64,000 nt of DNA. Source: Clostridium sp. CAG:288 (GTDB taxonomy: Bacteria; Bacillota_I; Bacilli_A; RFN20; CAG-288). The stretch spans positions 24,256 through 88,255 of the forward strand of contig FR898184.1 of the NCBI GenBank assembly GCA_000437395.1, read 5' to 3'. The first letter of the stretch is position 1; the number at the start of each line of letters is the position of its first letter. Of this stretch, positions 35,773 to 44,152 are shown one piece after another. The notes beneath the pieces are model-generated. The model had not been told where the DNA came from and searched no databases. It saw only the letters and a list, made by a program, of their open reading frames with translations. The translations under genes and the position numbers were made by a program.

Positions 35773-36381
35773 CTATTTTTCTAAGGCAGCTAAAACTCCG
35801 CCTTCCTCCACTTTTAAAACTGCAATCCTTTCTAAAATTTGATTTGGCAACGCCCTGTTTTGACCAAAAGTAATCTTATACTTTTTTATTGGATTAACGA
35901 CATGTTCCATAGTAATAACTGCTTCTGGAAAAGGAATAATACTAATCTTTTCATAATCCTGTCTAGTGATAACGTGGCTGCCCACCCCATAATATGCAAT
36001 CATATTATTACTATCTTGAAGATATATTTTTACTTTATCATTCTTTAGATAAACAAGCAAGTTATAAATGTGATCAAGCTTACCTCTAAGTGGAGCTAAA
36101 ATCACTATTTCTTCAGCTCCCTTTTTAGCCAGGAAACTTGCTATTTTTTCATATCTACTTTGATTGTTTTCGTGTGAGTATCTCAATATATCTTCTTTAT
36201 TCATAAAAGACAAGACGTAGTTTAGTGAAACTTTTTCAAAATCAGATATAGCCATTTTTAGCTTAACACCATTTTTATGAGCAACAAGAATTCCCTCATC
36301 AACGCCAACAAAATCTACACCGACATACCTTTCTAAAAGTGTGATATCAGTATTTGGTGTTATAACAACATACTTTCTCAT
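35773..36381 (-). CDS. Thiamine pyrophosphokinase-like protein (degenerate active site)
   Basis: The 202-residue protein follows rpe exactly where thiN lies in Bacilli. It keeps the general fold: FVGVDEGILVAHKNGVK, then ILAPLRGKLDHIYNLL, the GRxDHxxxNL motif of the family with K for R. However, the Mg/ATP-binding GDFDS is ISDFEK and the KDxTDxE motif is NNQSRYE. Thiamine diphosphate synthesis may therefore be impaired or the substrate changed. Position in the operon is the strongest support. Confidence 0.65.
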   Translation of the reverse strand: MRKYVVITPNTDITLLERYVGVDFVGVDEGILVAHKNGVKLKMAISDFEKVSLNYVLSFMNKEDILRYSHENNQSRYEKIASFLAKKGAEEIVILAPLRGKLDHIYNLLVYLKNDKVKIYLQDSNNMIAYYGVGSHVITRQDYEKISIIPFPEAVITMEHVVNPIKKYKITFGQNRALPNQILERIAVLKVEEGGVLAALEK

Positions 36382-36383
36382 TT

Positions 36384-37043
36384 TTATTCACCAAGCATAT
36401 CATTGCATACTTTTTTTATATCATCACTTTTAAATACAGAAGTACCTGCAACTAAAATATCAACTCCTGCATCAATGCAATATTTAGCTGTTTCTACGTT
36501 AATACCACCATCAACTTCAATTAATGTATTTAAATTGTTTTCTAAAATATATTTACGAATTGTCTTTATTTTTTCAATAGCCATAGGCATAAATTTTTGA
36601 CCGCCAAAACCTGGTTCAACTGACATAACTAAAACCAAATCTACTAATTCAATCAAATCGATTATAGCATTAACATCTGTTTTAGGTTTTATTGAAATAC
36701 CAATCTTTATATTAGGAAATGTTTTTCTTAAATACGAAATTAGTTCTTTAGGATTATTACATGCTTCATAATGAAAAGTAATAATATCAGCCCCAGATTC
36801 TATAAACTTTTCTGCGTAAAACTTAGGATCAGAAACCATGAGATGAACATCGTAAATAAAACCATACTTTTTTATTTGCTTTAAAATAGCGGGGCCAAAA
36901 GAAATATTTGGAACAAAATGGCCGTCCATAACGTCATAATGTAAATATTTAATATTAGCATCTTTCAGTTTATTTAGCTCGCTATCTAGGTTTGTAAAGT
37001 TAGCTGCTAATAAAGATGGTGCTATATACTTTTTTCTTTCCAT
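36384..37043 (-). CDS. rpe: Ribulose-phosphate 3-epimerase
   Basis: This enzyme interconverts ribulose-5-phosphate and xylulose-5-phosphate in the pentose phosphate pathway. The 219-residue TIM barrel has HYDVMDGHFVPNIS, HLMV, MSVEPGFGGQ and EVDGGIN, covering the metal and phosphate ligands. It overlaps rsgA by 22 bases, with an AAGGAG site inside rsgA. Confidence 0.95.
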   Translation of the reverse strand: MERKKYIAPSLLAANFTNLDSELNKLKDANIKYLHYDVMDGHFVPNISFGPAILKQIKKYGFIYDVHLMVSDPKFYAEKFIESGADIITFHYEACNNPKELISYLRKTFPNIKIGISIKPKTDVNAIIDLIELVDLVLVMSVEPGFGGQKFMPMAIEKIKTIRKYILENNLNTLIEVDGGINVETAKYCIDAGVDILVAGTSVFKSDDIKKVCNDMLGE

Positions 37044-37903
37044 ATTCTTTCTCCTTCTTGTAATTCTTCTAAAAGTCTTACATAGTTATCGTAACTTTCT
37101 TTTAATATAATATTTTTTTCAACTGCTTCTTTAATCTTACATTCTTTTTCCTTTAAATGTAGGCAGTTATTATAAAAGCACTTACCTAAATACTGCTTGA
37201 ATCCAGGAAAAAATATTGATGCATCTCTTTTGGTTAAATTTAACTCTAAAGAAGAAAATCCTGGTGTATCGCCAACTATTCCTTCATTAGATGGAATAAG
37301 AACAACTTCTTTAGTCATGTGTTTTCCTCTACCTAACGCTTCAGAAAACTCGCCAACCATTCTTTCAATAGATGGATCGATGCAATTAATAATACTAGAT
37401 TTACCAGCACCAGTTTGTCCCATAAAAGCAATTGTATTACCTTTAATAATTTCTTTTAATGGCTTAACACTATCTGGTTTTTTAGCTGATACAATAATTG
37501 CTTTTATTCCTATGCTTTCATAGTAATCTTTATATTTAGTAATTTTCTCTAGTTCTTCATCGGATAATAAATCTGATTTTGTAAAAACTATATATGGTTT
37601 AATATTTTGAAAATTTAAATATGTTAAAAATTTATCCAAAAGATAACTTGAAAAGTCTGGTCTTTTTAAAGACGTTACTACGCACATATAATCAACATTA
37701 GCTATCTTCGGTCTATAAAGTAAATTTTCTCTTGGCATTACTTGATAAATGCAACCATCTTCATCAAGACAAACTTTATCACCGACATATAATTTCTTTG
37801 CTTGTTTTAAAAAACTTTTACGTGCAGTCGAAAAAATAACTTCACCGTTATCACTTTGAAGTTTGAATTGCCTAGTATTTCCACCAACGATTGTAAAAAC
37901 CAT
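37022..37903 (-). CDS. rsgA: Ribosome small-subunit GTPase RsgA
   Basis: This circularly permuted GTPase assists 30S maturation. The 293-residue protein has an OB-fold N terminus, FTKSDLL (G4), GQTGAGKSS (G1), GDTPGFSS (G3), and a zinc knuckle C-x4-C-x-H-x5-C around FYNNCLHLKEKEC. It sits between prkC and rpe, the standard Bacilli order. Confidence 0.94.
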   Translation of the reverse strand: MVFTIVGGNTRQFKLQSDNGEVIFSTARKSFLKQAKKLYVGDKVCLDEDGCIYQVMPRENLLYRPKIANVDYMCVVTSLKRPDFSSYLLDKFLTYLNFQNIKPYIVFTKSDLLSDEELEKITKYKDYYESIGIKAIIVSAKKPDSVKPLKEIIKGNTIAFMGQTGAGKSSIINCIDPSIERMVGEFSEALGRGKHMTKEVVLIPSNEGIVGDTPGFSSLELNLTKRDASIFFPGFKQYLGKCFYNNCLHLKEKECKIKEAVEKNIILKESYDNYVRLLEELQEGERIWKEKSI

Positions 37904-37906
37904 GAA

Positions 37907-38788
37907 TTATTTTCCTGATCTATGGAATAATCTACTCCAGAAGCTTTCTTTCTTTTTAATTAAGTCTGGTTCCCTTAATATACGTTCTATATCTCTACGC
38001 ATATCGAAAACTGACTTATATCTATCATATGGATTTTTATTACAAGCTTTCATAATTATTTTTTCAATAATTACTGGAGTTTTAGGATTATATTTTCTTA
38101 CACTTGGGAATTTTTCTTTAATGTGTTTTAAAGCGACAGTTACTGCGCTTTCATCATCAAAAGGAACACGTCCTGTAATTAGTTCAAAGAACGTTATTCC
38201 TAATGAATATATATCTGATTGTGGCGTCGCTTGATTTCCTTGAGAAATTTCAGGAGCTAAATAATGTACAGAACCAACTACAACTTCACTCCTAGTAACA
38301 TGTGAACTATTTTGGAAAGTTGCGATACCAAAATCACCTAACTTAACCGTTCCGTCAACTGTAATAAAAACATTTTGTGGTTTAATATCTCTATGAATAA
38401 CACCATGTTGGTGAGCAAACCAAACGGCAGAGCACAATTGATACATAATGTCACATGCTTCTAAAAATGAAAATTTACCTCTTACGTTAAGAGTTTCTCT
38501 TAGTGTTTTTCCTTTGATAAATTCATTGACCATATAAGGTCTACCTTCAAAAGTTCCTAAAGTAATAACCTTAACAATATTTTGATGATTTAAACTTGCA
38601 GCAGCTCTTGCTTCACGTTCAAATCTTGTTAAATTAAGAGGGTTTTTCATAGTTTCCTCTTTAATAATTTTAACAGCAACTTCTTTATTAGTAATAATAT
38701 CGTTAGCTAAATAGACTATTGCCATTCCTCCTTCGCCTAATACTTTTAATATCTTATAGCGATCATCAATAACATCATTAATTTTCAT
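37907..38788 (-). CDS. prkC: Hanks-type Ser/Thr protein kinase lacking membrane and PASTA domains
   Basis: The complete kinase domain has the glycine loop GEGGMAIVY, catalytic Lys42, HRDIKPQN (134-141), DFG (154-156) and an APE-type motif (LAPEIS). The protein ends about 25 residues after the kinase domain (WSRLFHRSGK). The transmembrane helix and PASTA repeats that in Bacillus PrkC sense muropeptides are missing. ATG 38788 is chosen (GGAGG 6 bases upstream); the longer frame begins with TTG. The gene overlaps its cognate phosphatase by 11 bases. Confidence 0.88.
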   Translation of the reverse strand: MKINDVIDDRYKILKVLGEGGMAIVYLANDIITNKEVAVKIIKEETMKNPLNLTRFEREARAAASLNHQNIVKVITLGTFEGRPYMVNEFIKGKTLRETLNVRGKFSFLEACDIMYQLCSAVWFAHQHGVIHRDIKPQNVFITVDGTVKLGDFGIATFQNSSHVTRSEVVVGSVHYLAPEISQGNQATPQSDIYSLGITFFELITGRVPFDDESAVTVALKHIKEKFPSVRKYNPKTPVIIEKIIMKACNKNPYDRYKSVFDMRRDIERILREPDLIKKKESFWSRLFHRSGK

Positions 38789-39527
38789 GGTCAACCTCCA
38801 TTAAGTTAATTGCAATATTGTCTAACCCACCATTTTCCAAAGCACGTTGGAGCATAGTATCAACTTTTTCTTTAACAGTACCTTCCAAAGCGATGAGTTG
38901 TTCTATTTCTTTTTTCGAAACCATATTAGTAAAGCCATCTGAAGCAAGAAGCAATGAATCGTAGTCATTAGGAATACTAATTATATCATAATCAATAGTA
39001 GGATTTATTCCCATTGCGTTCATTAATATATGTCTTTTTGGATGAGTTTTAATCTCTTCTTTCTTTATCTTTCCTAAAGAATACAAATATTGAACATAAG
39101 TTTGATCTGTTGTTAATTGCTTTAGACCATATTCTTTAGAGTAAGAATAAGCTCTAGAATCTCCACAGTTACAAATTAAAGTCGTATCTTCAAGAACAAC
39201 AGCCATTACAACAGTCGTTCCCATATCAGCATAATTAGGATTTGTTGTAGCTAAATTGTTTATTTCAGAATTTGCTTTTTTCATCACCTTTCTGATAACT
39301 TTTTTAGCTTTATACTCTGTTGTATTTTTATCGTCAAATTCAAAAGAAGAAGTAATTATGTCAATAGCAAGTTGACTAGCAACTTCACCTTTCTTATGTC
39401 CACCCATTCCATCGCAAACAAGTAATAACTGGACGTCGTTTGTATCAATAATTGCTGCTCTATCTTCGTTATTTTTTCTTACTTTGCCACAATCCAAGGC
39501 AAAGTATGTATTAACTTTTCTTTTCAT
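38778..39527 (-). CDS. prpC: PP2C-type protein phosphatase
   Basis: The 249-residue Mn-dependent Ser/Thr phosphatase shows the metal-binding motifs KNNEDRAAI, LVCDGMGGHKKG, NCGDSRAY, LASDGFTNMV and GGLDNIAI. It reverses phosphorylation by the kinase encoded next to it. It overlaps rlmN by 17 bases. Confidence 0.94.
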   Translation of the reverse strand: MKRKVNTYFALDCGKVRKNNEDRAAIIDTNDVQLLLVCDGMGGHKKGEVASQLAIDIITSSFEFDDKNTTEYKAKKVIRKVMKKANSEINNLATTNPNYADMGTTVVMAVVLEDTTLICNCGDSRAYSYSKEYGLKQLTTDQTYVQYLYSLGKIKKEEIKTHPKRHILMNAMGINPTIDYDIISIPNDYDSLLLASDGFTNMVSKKEIEQLIALEGTVKEKVDTMLQRALENGGLDNIAINLMEVDHEN

Positions 39528-40560
39528 ATCTTGCCCTCAATTGTCCACATGCAGCATCTATATCGCTGCCAAACTCTTTTCTTATTGTCGCCTTAATTCC
39601 ACGTTTTAATAAAATATCGTGGAATTTATGAATTCTATTATTTGATGAACGCTTAAAGCCATTTTCATCAACTTCATTGTATGGTATCAAATTTATATAT
39701 CCATATGTTGGAGCAATTAAATCAGCTAATTGATTTGCTTGTTCATCTGAATCATTGATTCCAGCCAATAATATATATTCATAAGTAACTCTTCTATCGT
39801 TAGTATCTTTTCCGTATTGAATAATAGCTTCTATTAATTTTTCTAATGGATAAGCTTTATTAATAGGCATCAAAGTATCTCTAATTTCATTTGTTGGAGC
39901 ATGTAAAGAAATAGCTAAATTAACTTGAAGACCTTCTTTACCATACTTTAAAATTCCAGGAACTAAACCACATGAAGAAACAGTAATGTGTCTAGCGCCA
40001 ATAGATATGCCAAATTGTGAATTAATTACTCTAATAAATCTAATAACGTTATCGTAATTATCAAAAGGTTCGCCTGTACCCATAACAACAACATGCGTCA
40101 CATGTCTATCAGGATTCATTTCTCTTAAAACTTCATCGACAACTAATATTTGACCAACCATTTCTGCAGTAGATAAATCTCTTTTCTTTTTCAAAAGACC
40201 TGAGGCACAGAAAGCACAACCCATGTTACAACCGACTTGAGAAGTAACACAGACAGCATCGCCATAATTATATGGCATCAATACTGTTTCAATTTTATTA
40301 CCATCAGATAATTCTAATAAGAACTTTATTGTTCCATCGTTAGATATTTGTTTTTTAAAAATTGAAGGTTTTTCTATAACATATTTTTCATTTAAAACTT
40401 GTCTAAAAGCGACAGAAACATCTGTCATTTCATCAAACGATTTAGCTTTTTTGACATAAAGCCAACTATATAGTTGTTTAGCTCTATAAGGCTTTTGTCC
40501 AAGCATAACCATTTCTGATGTTAATTCTTCTAATGAAAGTCCATAAATATTTTTCTTCAT
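39511..40560 (-). CDS. rlmN: 23S rRNA (adenine2503-C2) methyltransferase RlmN
   Basis: This radical-SAM dual-specificity enzyme methylates A2503 of 23S rRNA and A37 of some tRNAs. The 349-residue protein contains the CX3CX2C cluster motif CNMGCAFC, the GTGEPFDNYDN motif and a C-terminal region with the conserved cysteine CGQLR. It follows the rsmB-like gene by 3 bases. Confidence 0.95.
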   Translation of the reverse strand: MKKNIYGLSLEELTSEMVMLGQKPYRAKQLYSWLYVKKAKSFDEMTDVSVAFRQVLNEKYVIEKPSIFKKQISNDGTIKFLLELSDGNKIETVLMPYNYGDAVCVTSQVGCNMGCAFCASGLLKKKRDLSTAEMVGQILVVDEVLREMNPDRHVTHVVVMGTGEPFDNYDNVIRFIRVINSQFGISIGARHITVSSCGLVPGILKYGKEGLQVNLAISLHAPTNEIRDTLMPINKAYPLEKLIEAIIQYGKDTNDRRVTYEYILLAGINDSDEQANQLADLIAPTYGYINLIPYNEVDENGFKRSSNNRIHKFHDILLKRGIKATIRKEFGSDIDAACGQLRARYEKKS

Positions 40561-40563
40561 AAT

Positions 40564-41838
40564 CTATAATTTCCTAATTTGAGCATAATATAATCCATCT
40601 GAATTAAATTCGTATGGATAAATTTGACGACTATCTACCAAAGCAAAGTCTTCGTGTTTTTTCAAAAATTCATCTATGATGTTTTTCCCTTCTTTTAAGT
40701 TAACAGATCTCACAGCATAAACCAATATTCCATCTTTTAAGACAAATTTACTTGCTTCTTCTAAATATTCTTTTTCTTTAGCAATAATTGTTTTCATGTC
40801 TTCTTTGGTTAAAGTTAATGGTATATCTGGTTTTCTTTGAATCTGACCCAAATAAGAGTTAGGTGGTGTAACAATAACTAAATCGTAATCTTCGTATGAA
40901 CAATATGTTTTTGTTAAACTTAATCCACCTAAATAACATTTAGCGTTTTTTATCCAAGATCTTGCTAATAAATAATTACTTCTTCTATAACGTTTCTCAT
41001 TGCTATACATGCCTTCAACTGTTCCATGTTTAGCTAAAAGTTTACTAGCGATATTTGTCAAAATAGCTCCGCTAATACCACCAATATGTAACGCTTTAGC
41101 TTGGAATGGATAATTCAATTGATCTAACATATACTGCATGGAAACATCTTGAACATAAACCTTTCCTTGTCTAACTTCTTCAAGTTCAGTACATGAGCCG
41201 TTATAATTTAAAGATAAAGCAGTTGAAGCGAGAGATGAATCAACAAATTTATTGTCAACAAGTAAACTATCTTTAGAACATAAAGCTTGATTACAAGCTA
41301 ACCACTGAGTAGGTTTCTTTTGAGTCGATAAAAGAAGATTCATAGTAACTTCATCTCCATACTGTTCAGCCCACATTTTTATTATCCAAAGTGGAATAGA
41401 AAAGAATAGAGAATTAAATGCATATGGATCTTTTTTTATCTCATCATCAATTGGTGTTTTATTTTCAAACAAATATGTTAATTTTTTACTAACTTCCTCT
41501 TTACTCAATCTTAACTTCATAAAATCTGCTGCTCTCATAGTTGAATCAATAACTTGATAAAGCGCAAATTTCTTAGAGCAAAATCTAAGTTCATATAAAG
41601 AAATAATTAATAAATACGTTTCATCGTCATCTTTTTTAAATTGTGCAAATGATTTTGTTATTTCGTACCTTAAAAAATAGAAGTGTTTTATTGAACCCAA
41701 AACAATATTTCTTAATATCTTTTTTTCTTCACTCGAAAGGTTGTACTCAGATAATATTCTTTCGAGCACAATATGGAATTGTTTCTTGTCATCAATAATC
41801 TCTTTAAGAGCTTTTAAAGCTAGTACACTTACTTCCAT
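40564..41838 (-). CDS. RsmB-like protein without methyltransferase catalytic residues
   Basis: The 424-residue protein has an RsmB architecture: a NusB-like helical domain (about 1-150) and a methyltransferase-like fold in the position of rsmB in the rsmB-rlmN-prpC-prkC operon. The expected SAM motif (DACAAPGGKT) is LHIGGISGAIL (250-260). The catalytic DAPCSGLG is VTPPNSYLG (323-331), and the second-cysteine motif YSTC is YAVRSVN (374-380). Nearby conserved context (QRKPDIP) is kept, so alignment is firm. It should not be able to form m5C967 by the known mechanism. It is the first gene of the operon. Confidence 0.8.
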   Translation of the reverse strand: MEVSVLALKALKEIIDDKKQFHIVLERILSEYNLSSEEKKILRNIVLGSIKHFYFLRYEITKSFAQFKKDDDETYLLIISLYELRFCSKKFALYQVIDSTMRAADFMKLRLSKEEVSKKLTYLFENKTPIDDEIKKDPYAFNSLFFSIPLWIIKMWAEQYGDEVTMNLLLSTQKKPTQWLACNQALCSKDSLLVDNKFVDSSLASTALSLNYNGSCTELEEVRQGKVYVQDVSMQYMLDQLNYPFQAKALHIGGISGAILTNIASKLLAKHGTVEGMYSNEKRYRRSNYLLARSWIKNAKCYLGGLSLTKTYCSYEDYDLVIVTPPNSYLGQIQRKPDIPLTLTKEDMKTIIAKEKEYLEEASKFVLKDGILVYAVRSVNLKEGKNIIDEFLKKHEDFALVDSRQIYPYEFNSDGLYYAQIRKL

Positions 41839-41860
41839 TTTTTTCCTTCTATACTTATAA

Positions 41861-41890
41861 AGTATAGCATTTTAAAAGACATTTTATCAA
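41861..41890 (-). promoter_or_regulatory. Promoter of the rsmB-like to thiN operon
   Basis: On the minus strand TTGATA (41890-41885) and an extended -10 TGCTATACT (box 41866-41861) have an 18-base spacer. The -10 lies in an 8-bp inverted repeat (CTATACTT/AAGTATAG, 41849-41867). Confidence 0.6.
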
Positions 41891-41978
41891 TCAAATGTAA
41901 GCTTAGTCTCTCGACATTTAAGTAATTTATAAATATTTGTAGTATGAAGATTATTATTAAAAAATTTTAGCTAAAAAT

Positions 41979-42521
41979 TTATCTAACACATCTATTGAAC
42001 TTTTCTTTTATTTTCTTTAAAATTCTTGAAACTTTTTGACGACTAATATTTAATTTAGCAGCAACTTTTTCTTGAGTTAAAATTTCACTATTTTCTATAA
42101 AGCATAAAATAAATTCTACTTCTTCTTTGCTTAAACCATGACTATGCAAATAATCTTCAAGATCAAATTTTTCATCCTTGATTTCTAACCATTCTATTAA
42201 ATCATCTACATTAACATTTACATTAACAAGGAAAACGTAATTGTTTCTGTAAAACTCTTTGATTACGTAACATAAATTTCTTTTTAAATACTTTTTGAAT
42301 TGCATTTCTATAACCTCCTCATTTTCTCCTTTAATTTCAAAATCTAAAATCGATTCTAAAAGTTTTAAACAACATTCTTGTCTAAGATCCTCTTGATAAT
42401 CCTTTCTAACCTTTAATGATGCAAAATAGATTATGCTTTCAACCATTTTTAAAATTTCATTAAAAGCGTCCTCTGATTTGTTTTCTTGGTATTCGACCAA
42501 CAATTGCACTAATTTAACCAT
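41979..42521 (-). CDS. Small alternative sigma-70 family factor
   Basis: The 180-residue protein has a region-2-like segment (SLKVRKDYQEDLRQECCLKL) and a C-terminal region-4 helix-turn-helix (LTQEKVAAKLNISRQKVSRI). Regions 1 and 3 are missing, as in ECF and TcdR/BotR/UviA-type sigma factors, which are also about 180 residues and control clostridial toxin or bacteriocin genes beside holin genes. Its upstream region carries the same 29-bp element as the holin-toxin operon, suggesting autoregulation and control of that operon (inference). AGGAGG lies 11 bases before the ATG. A phage late-gene activator of the Xpf type is an alternative. Confidence 0.75.
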   Translation of the reverse strand: MVKLVQLLVEYQENKSEDAFNEILKMVESIIYFASLKVRKDYQEDLRQECCLKLLESILDFEIKGENEEVIEMQFKKYLKRNLCYVIKEFYRNNYVFLVNVNVNVDDLIEWLEIKDEKFDLEDYLHSHGLSKEEVEFILCFIENSEILTQEKVAAKLNISRQKVSRILKKIKEKFNRCVR

Positions 42522-42580
42522 CTTCCTGAAAACCTCCTTTTGAGATGAAGAGCTTAGTTTTTACCCTTTACACTATATAT

Positions 42581-42609
42581 AACCGTAAGTTTTCATATGT
42601 TTTTGCTCA
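42581..42609 (-). promoter_or_regulatory. 29-bp conserved element, copy 1 (upstream of the sigma gene)
   Basis: On the minus strand the element runs from TGAGCA through AAAACATATG to ACGGTT and is identical over 29 bases to the copy at 55789-55817. It can be divided as 6 + 17 + 6 bases, the size of a -35/-10 promoter. Flanking bases differ. It lies 60 bases before the sigma-factor ATG. The rest of the 42522-42844 gap holds a palindrome and a terminator, described separately; 42610-42765 shows nothing else. Confidence 0.7.
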
Positions 42610-42765
42610 CTTTTTTGTTGTTTTTTGTTTTCTTTACAAGTTGCTTACAATTCATGTGCTTTTTCACCCATTTTTTTGTTAATTTTATATAAATTCATAG
42701 TAGAAATTTTAGAAGCCAGCATTTTCAACCGATAATAAACTACACAATTTCATTGACATATACAA

Positions 42766-42783
42766 TTTTAAAACGTTTTAAAA
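42766..42783. repeat. Perfect 18-bp palindrome
   Basis: TTTTAAAAC followed by GTTTTAAAA forms a perfect 18-bp dyad between the last cassette terminator and the sigma-gene promoter element. It may be an operator; it is AT-rich enough to have arisen by chance. Confidence 0.35.
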
Positions 42784-42801
42784 ATTAGTCGTGTATTTTA
42801 A

Positions 42802-42838
42802 AAGGACTATTATCTACATTTAATAGATAATAGTCCTT
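42802..42838 (-). terminator. Cassette terminator hairpin, copy a
   Basis: A perfect 15-bp stem (AAGGACTATTATCTA, 42802-42816, with its complement 42824-42838) has loop CATTTAA. It directly follows the duplicate immunity gene. Near-identical hairpins follow two other immunity genes of the island. Confidence 0.8.
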
Positions 42839-42844
42839 GATTCT

Positions 42845-43363
42845 TTAATCTTCTTTTATTTTTCTTTTTCTTGGCTTTTCTTTTATTTCTAAAACATATT
42901 CATTCCAGTTATAATATTTATATTTTTTTGAGTTTCTTTTTATGAAACTAGCCATTTTATTATAGATTTGATTTCTTTTTCCTGTTTCTTCTTTAGAGTA
43001 ATATCCATCAGCATATATTCTTGATTCGGGATACTTTTTTGTGTTCGTTTTCGAGTAAAATGAATAATTTGTGAAATCAAAAGAATATGCGCTATCATCA
43101 CAAAGATAAAAATCTACAGATATTGAGTGTTTCCATTCCATTCTGTTTAAAATTTTAATGTCTTTTTCATTTGTTTTAAATATTTCACAATCTTTATCAA
43201 AAACTAAAACACCACAATGAGTCAAAATATCTTTTTCTATCAAATCTATTACATCATCTCCCTTAAGTTTTGAATCGATTATTACTGCATCTTTTATATT
43301 CTCTTTAACCCATTTTAGAAATTTGATAAGGTTTTCTTTATTTGTGTAAAATCCAGTTTGCAT
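42845..43363 (-). CDS. Duplicate immunity protein A2 (orphan)
   Basis: The 172-residue acidic/aromatic protein has no signal peptide. It is a paralogue of the 172-residue gene directly behind the giant toxin: the first 48 residues are identical, residues about 49-110 diverge, and the C terminus is again nearly identical. Just upstream is a short piece matching the last codons of the toxin gene (TTTGTAACTTATAAATAA), so this is the immunity half of a lost toxin-tip cassette. It may protect against a variant tip carried by relatives. Immunity function is inferred from position. Confidence 0.65.
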   Translation of the reverse strand: MQTGFYTNKENLIKFLKWVKENIKDAVIIDSKLKGDDVIDLIEKDILTHCGVLVFDKDCEIFKTNEKDIKILNRMEWKHSISVDFYLCDDSAYSFDFTNYSFYSKTNTKKYPESRIYADGYYSKEETGKRNQIYNKMASFIKRNSKKYKYYNWNEYVLEIKEKPRKRKIKED

Positions 43364-43631
43364 GTATTATCTCTCCTTTATTTATAAGTTACAAATAATT
43401 GAATTATATAAAGCCAATCATTCGTACTAAGTAAAGTTTTTTATTCAGTTCTTCACTTTTCAACTACCATGACCTATGTTAACTTCTTAGAGTAAACTTT
43501 CCTTGACTTTAATTTTTTAAAATTTTCAAAGCTTCATAGGAAATGAATCATATATTTTTTAGTCATGAGTCCTTGATTTATTAACTATTATAGTCATTCA
43601 TGATTTTAATAATCCAACTTATTCATTTTAA
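43364..43631 (-). other. Degenerate junction between cassettes
   Basis: This AT-rich stretch has stops in all minus-strand frames. It ends, next to the duplicate immunity gene, with about 45 bases homologous to the toxin-gene 3' end, ribosome-binding site and immunity start at 46306-46340. The rest is probably decayed toxin-tip sequence, but no domain can be recognised. Confidence 0.45.
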
Positions 43632-44141
43632 TCAATGTGTCCTTCCAATACAATTTACAAGAACAATATTTAAATGAAGTTTTGCTTTATTATCATTAAC
43701 ATTATCAATTGTAATTTGTTGATTAGTTTCTTTAGTATCGGACAATATTTTTATTAATTTTTCTAAACCTTTTCTTGTTCCTTCAAAATAAATCTCATTT
43801 AACTCACAATTTTCTGATTCAGTATATTCGGCTCTAAGAATCTCTTCATTACCTGACAATTTAAGAAATATCGTTCTAATAGATCCAACATCTAAGTACC
43901 AAAATGGTGTATAACAAACGAACTTTCCATTTCCCCAATCAGCATTTCCTAAATATAAAATTCTGTTTTTCCGTGTCCTACTCAATTTACATATATTTTT
44001 TGAAAAAGATTCAATACCTTCTAAATTTATTTGTAGTTCGATATAATCATCTTTTTTTACAAATTTAATAAACTGAGGATTTACCCATACAAGCTCATCA
44101 AATTCGTAACAGTTTTCATATTTTTCTTCTTCATTTGACAT
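43632..44141 (-). CDS. Putative immunity protein C
   Basis: Not matched to a known family. The 169-residue acidic protein begins SNEEEKYENC and has no membrane segment. ATG 44141 is chosen because TAGGAG, which includes the stop of the preceding toxin-tip frame, lies 8 bases upstream; the ATG at 44159 lies before that site. Placement right after an orphan toxin tip, as for the other immunity genes, is the evidence for its role. Confidence 0.55.
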   Translation of the reverse strand: MSNEEEKYENCYEFDELVWVNPQFIKFVKKDDYIELQINLEGIESFSKNICKLSRTRKNRILYLGNADWGNGKFVCYTPFWYLDVGSIRTIFLKLSGNEEILRAEYTESENCELNEIYFEGTRKGLEKLIKILSDTKETNQQITIDNVNDNKAKLHLNIVLVNCIGRTH

Positions 44142-44152
44142 ACATACATCTC

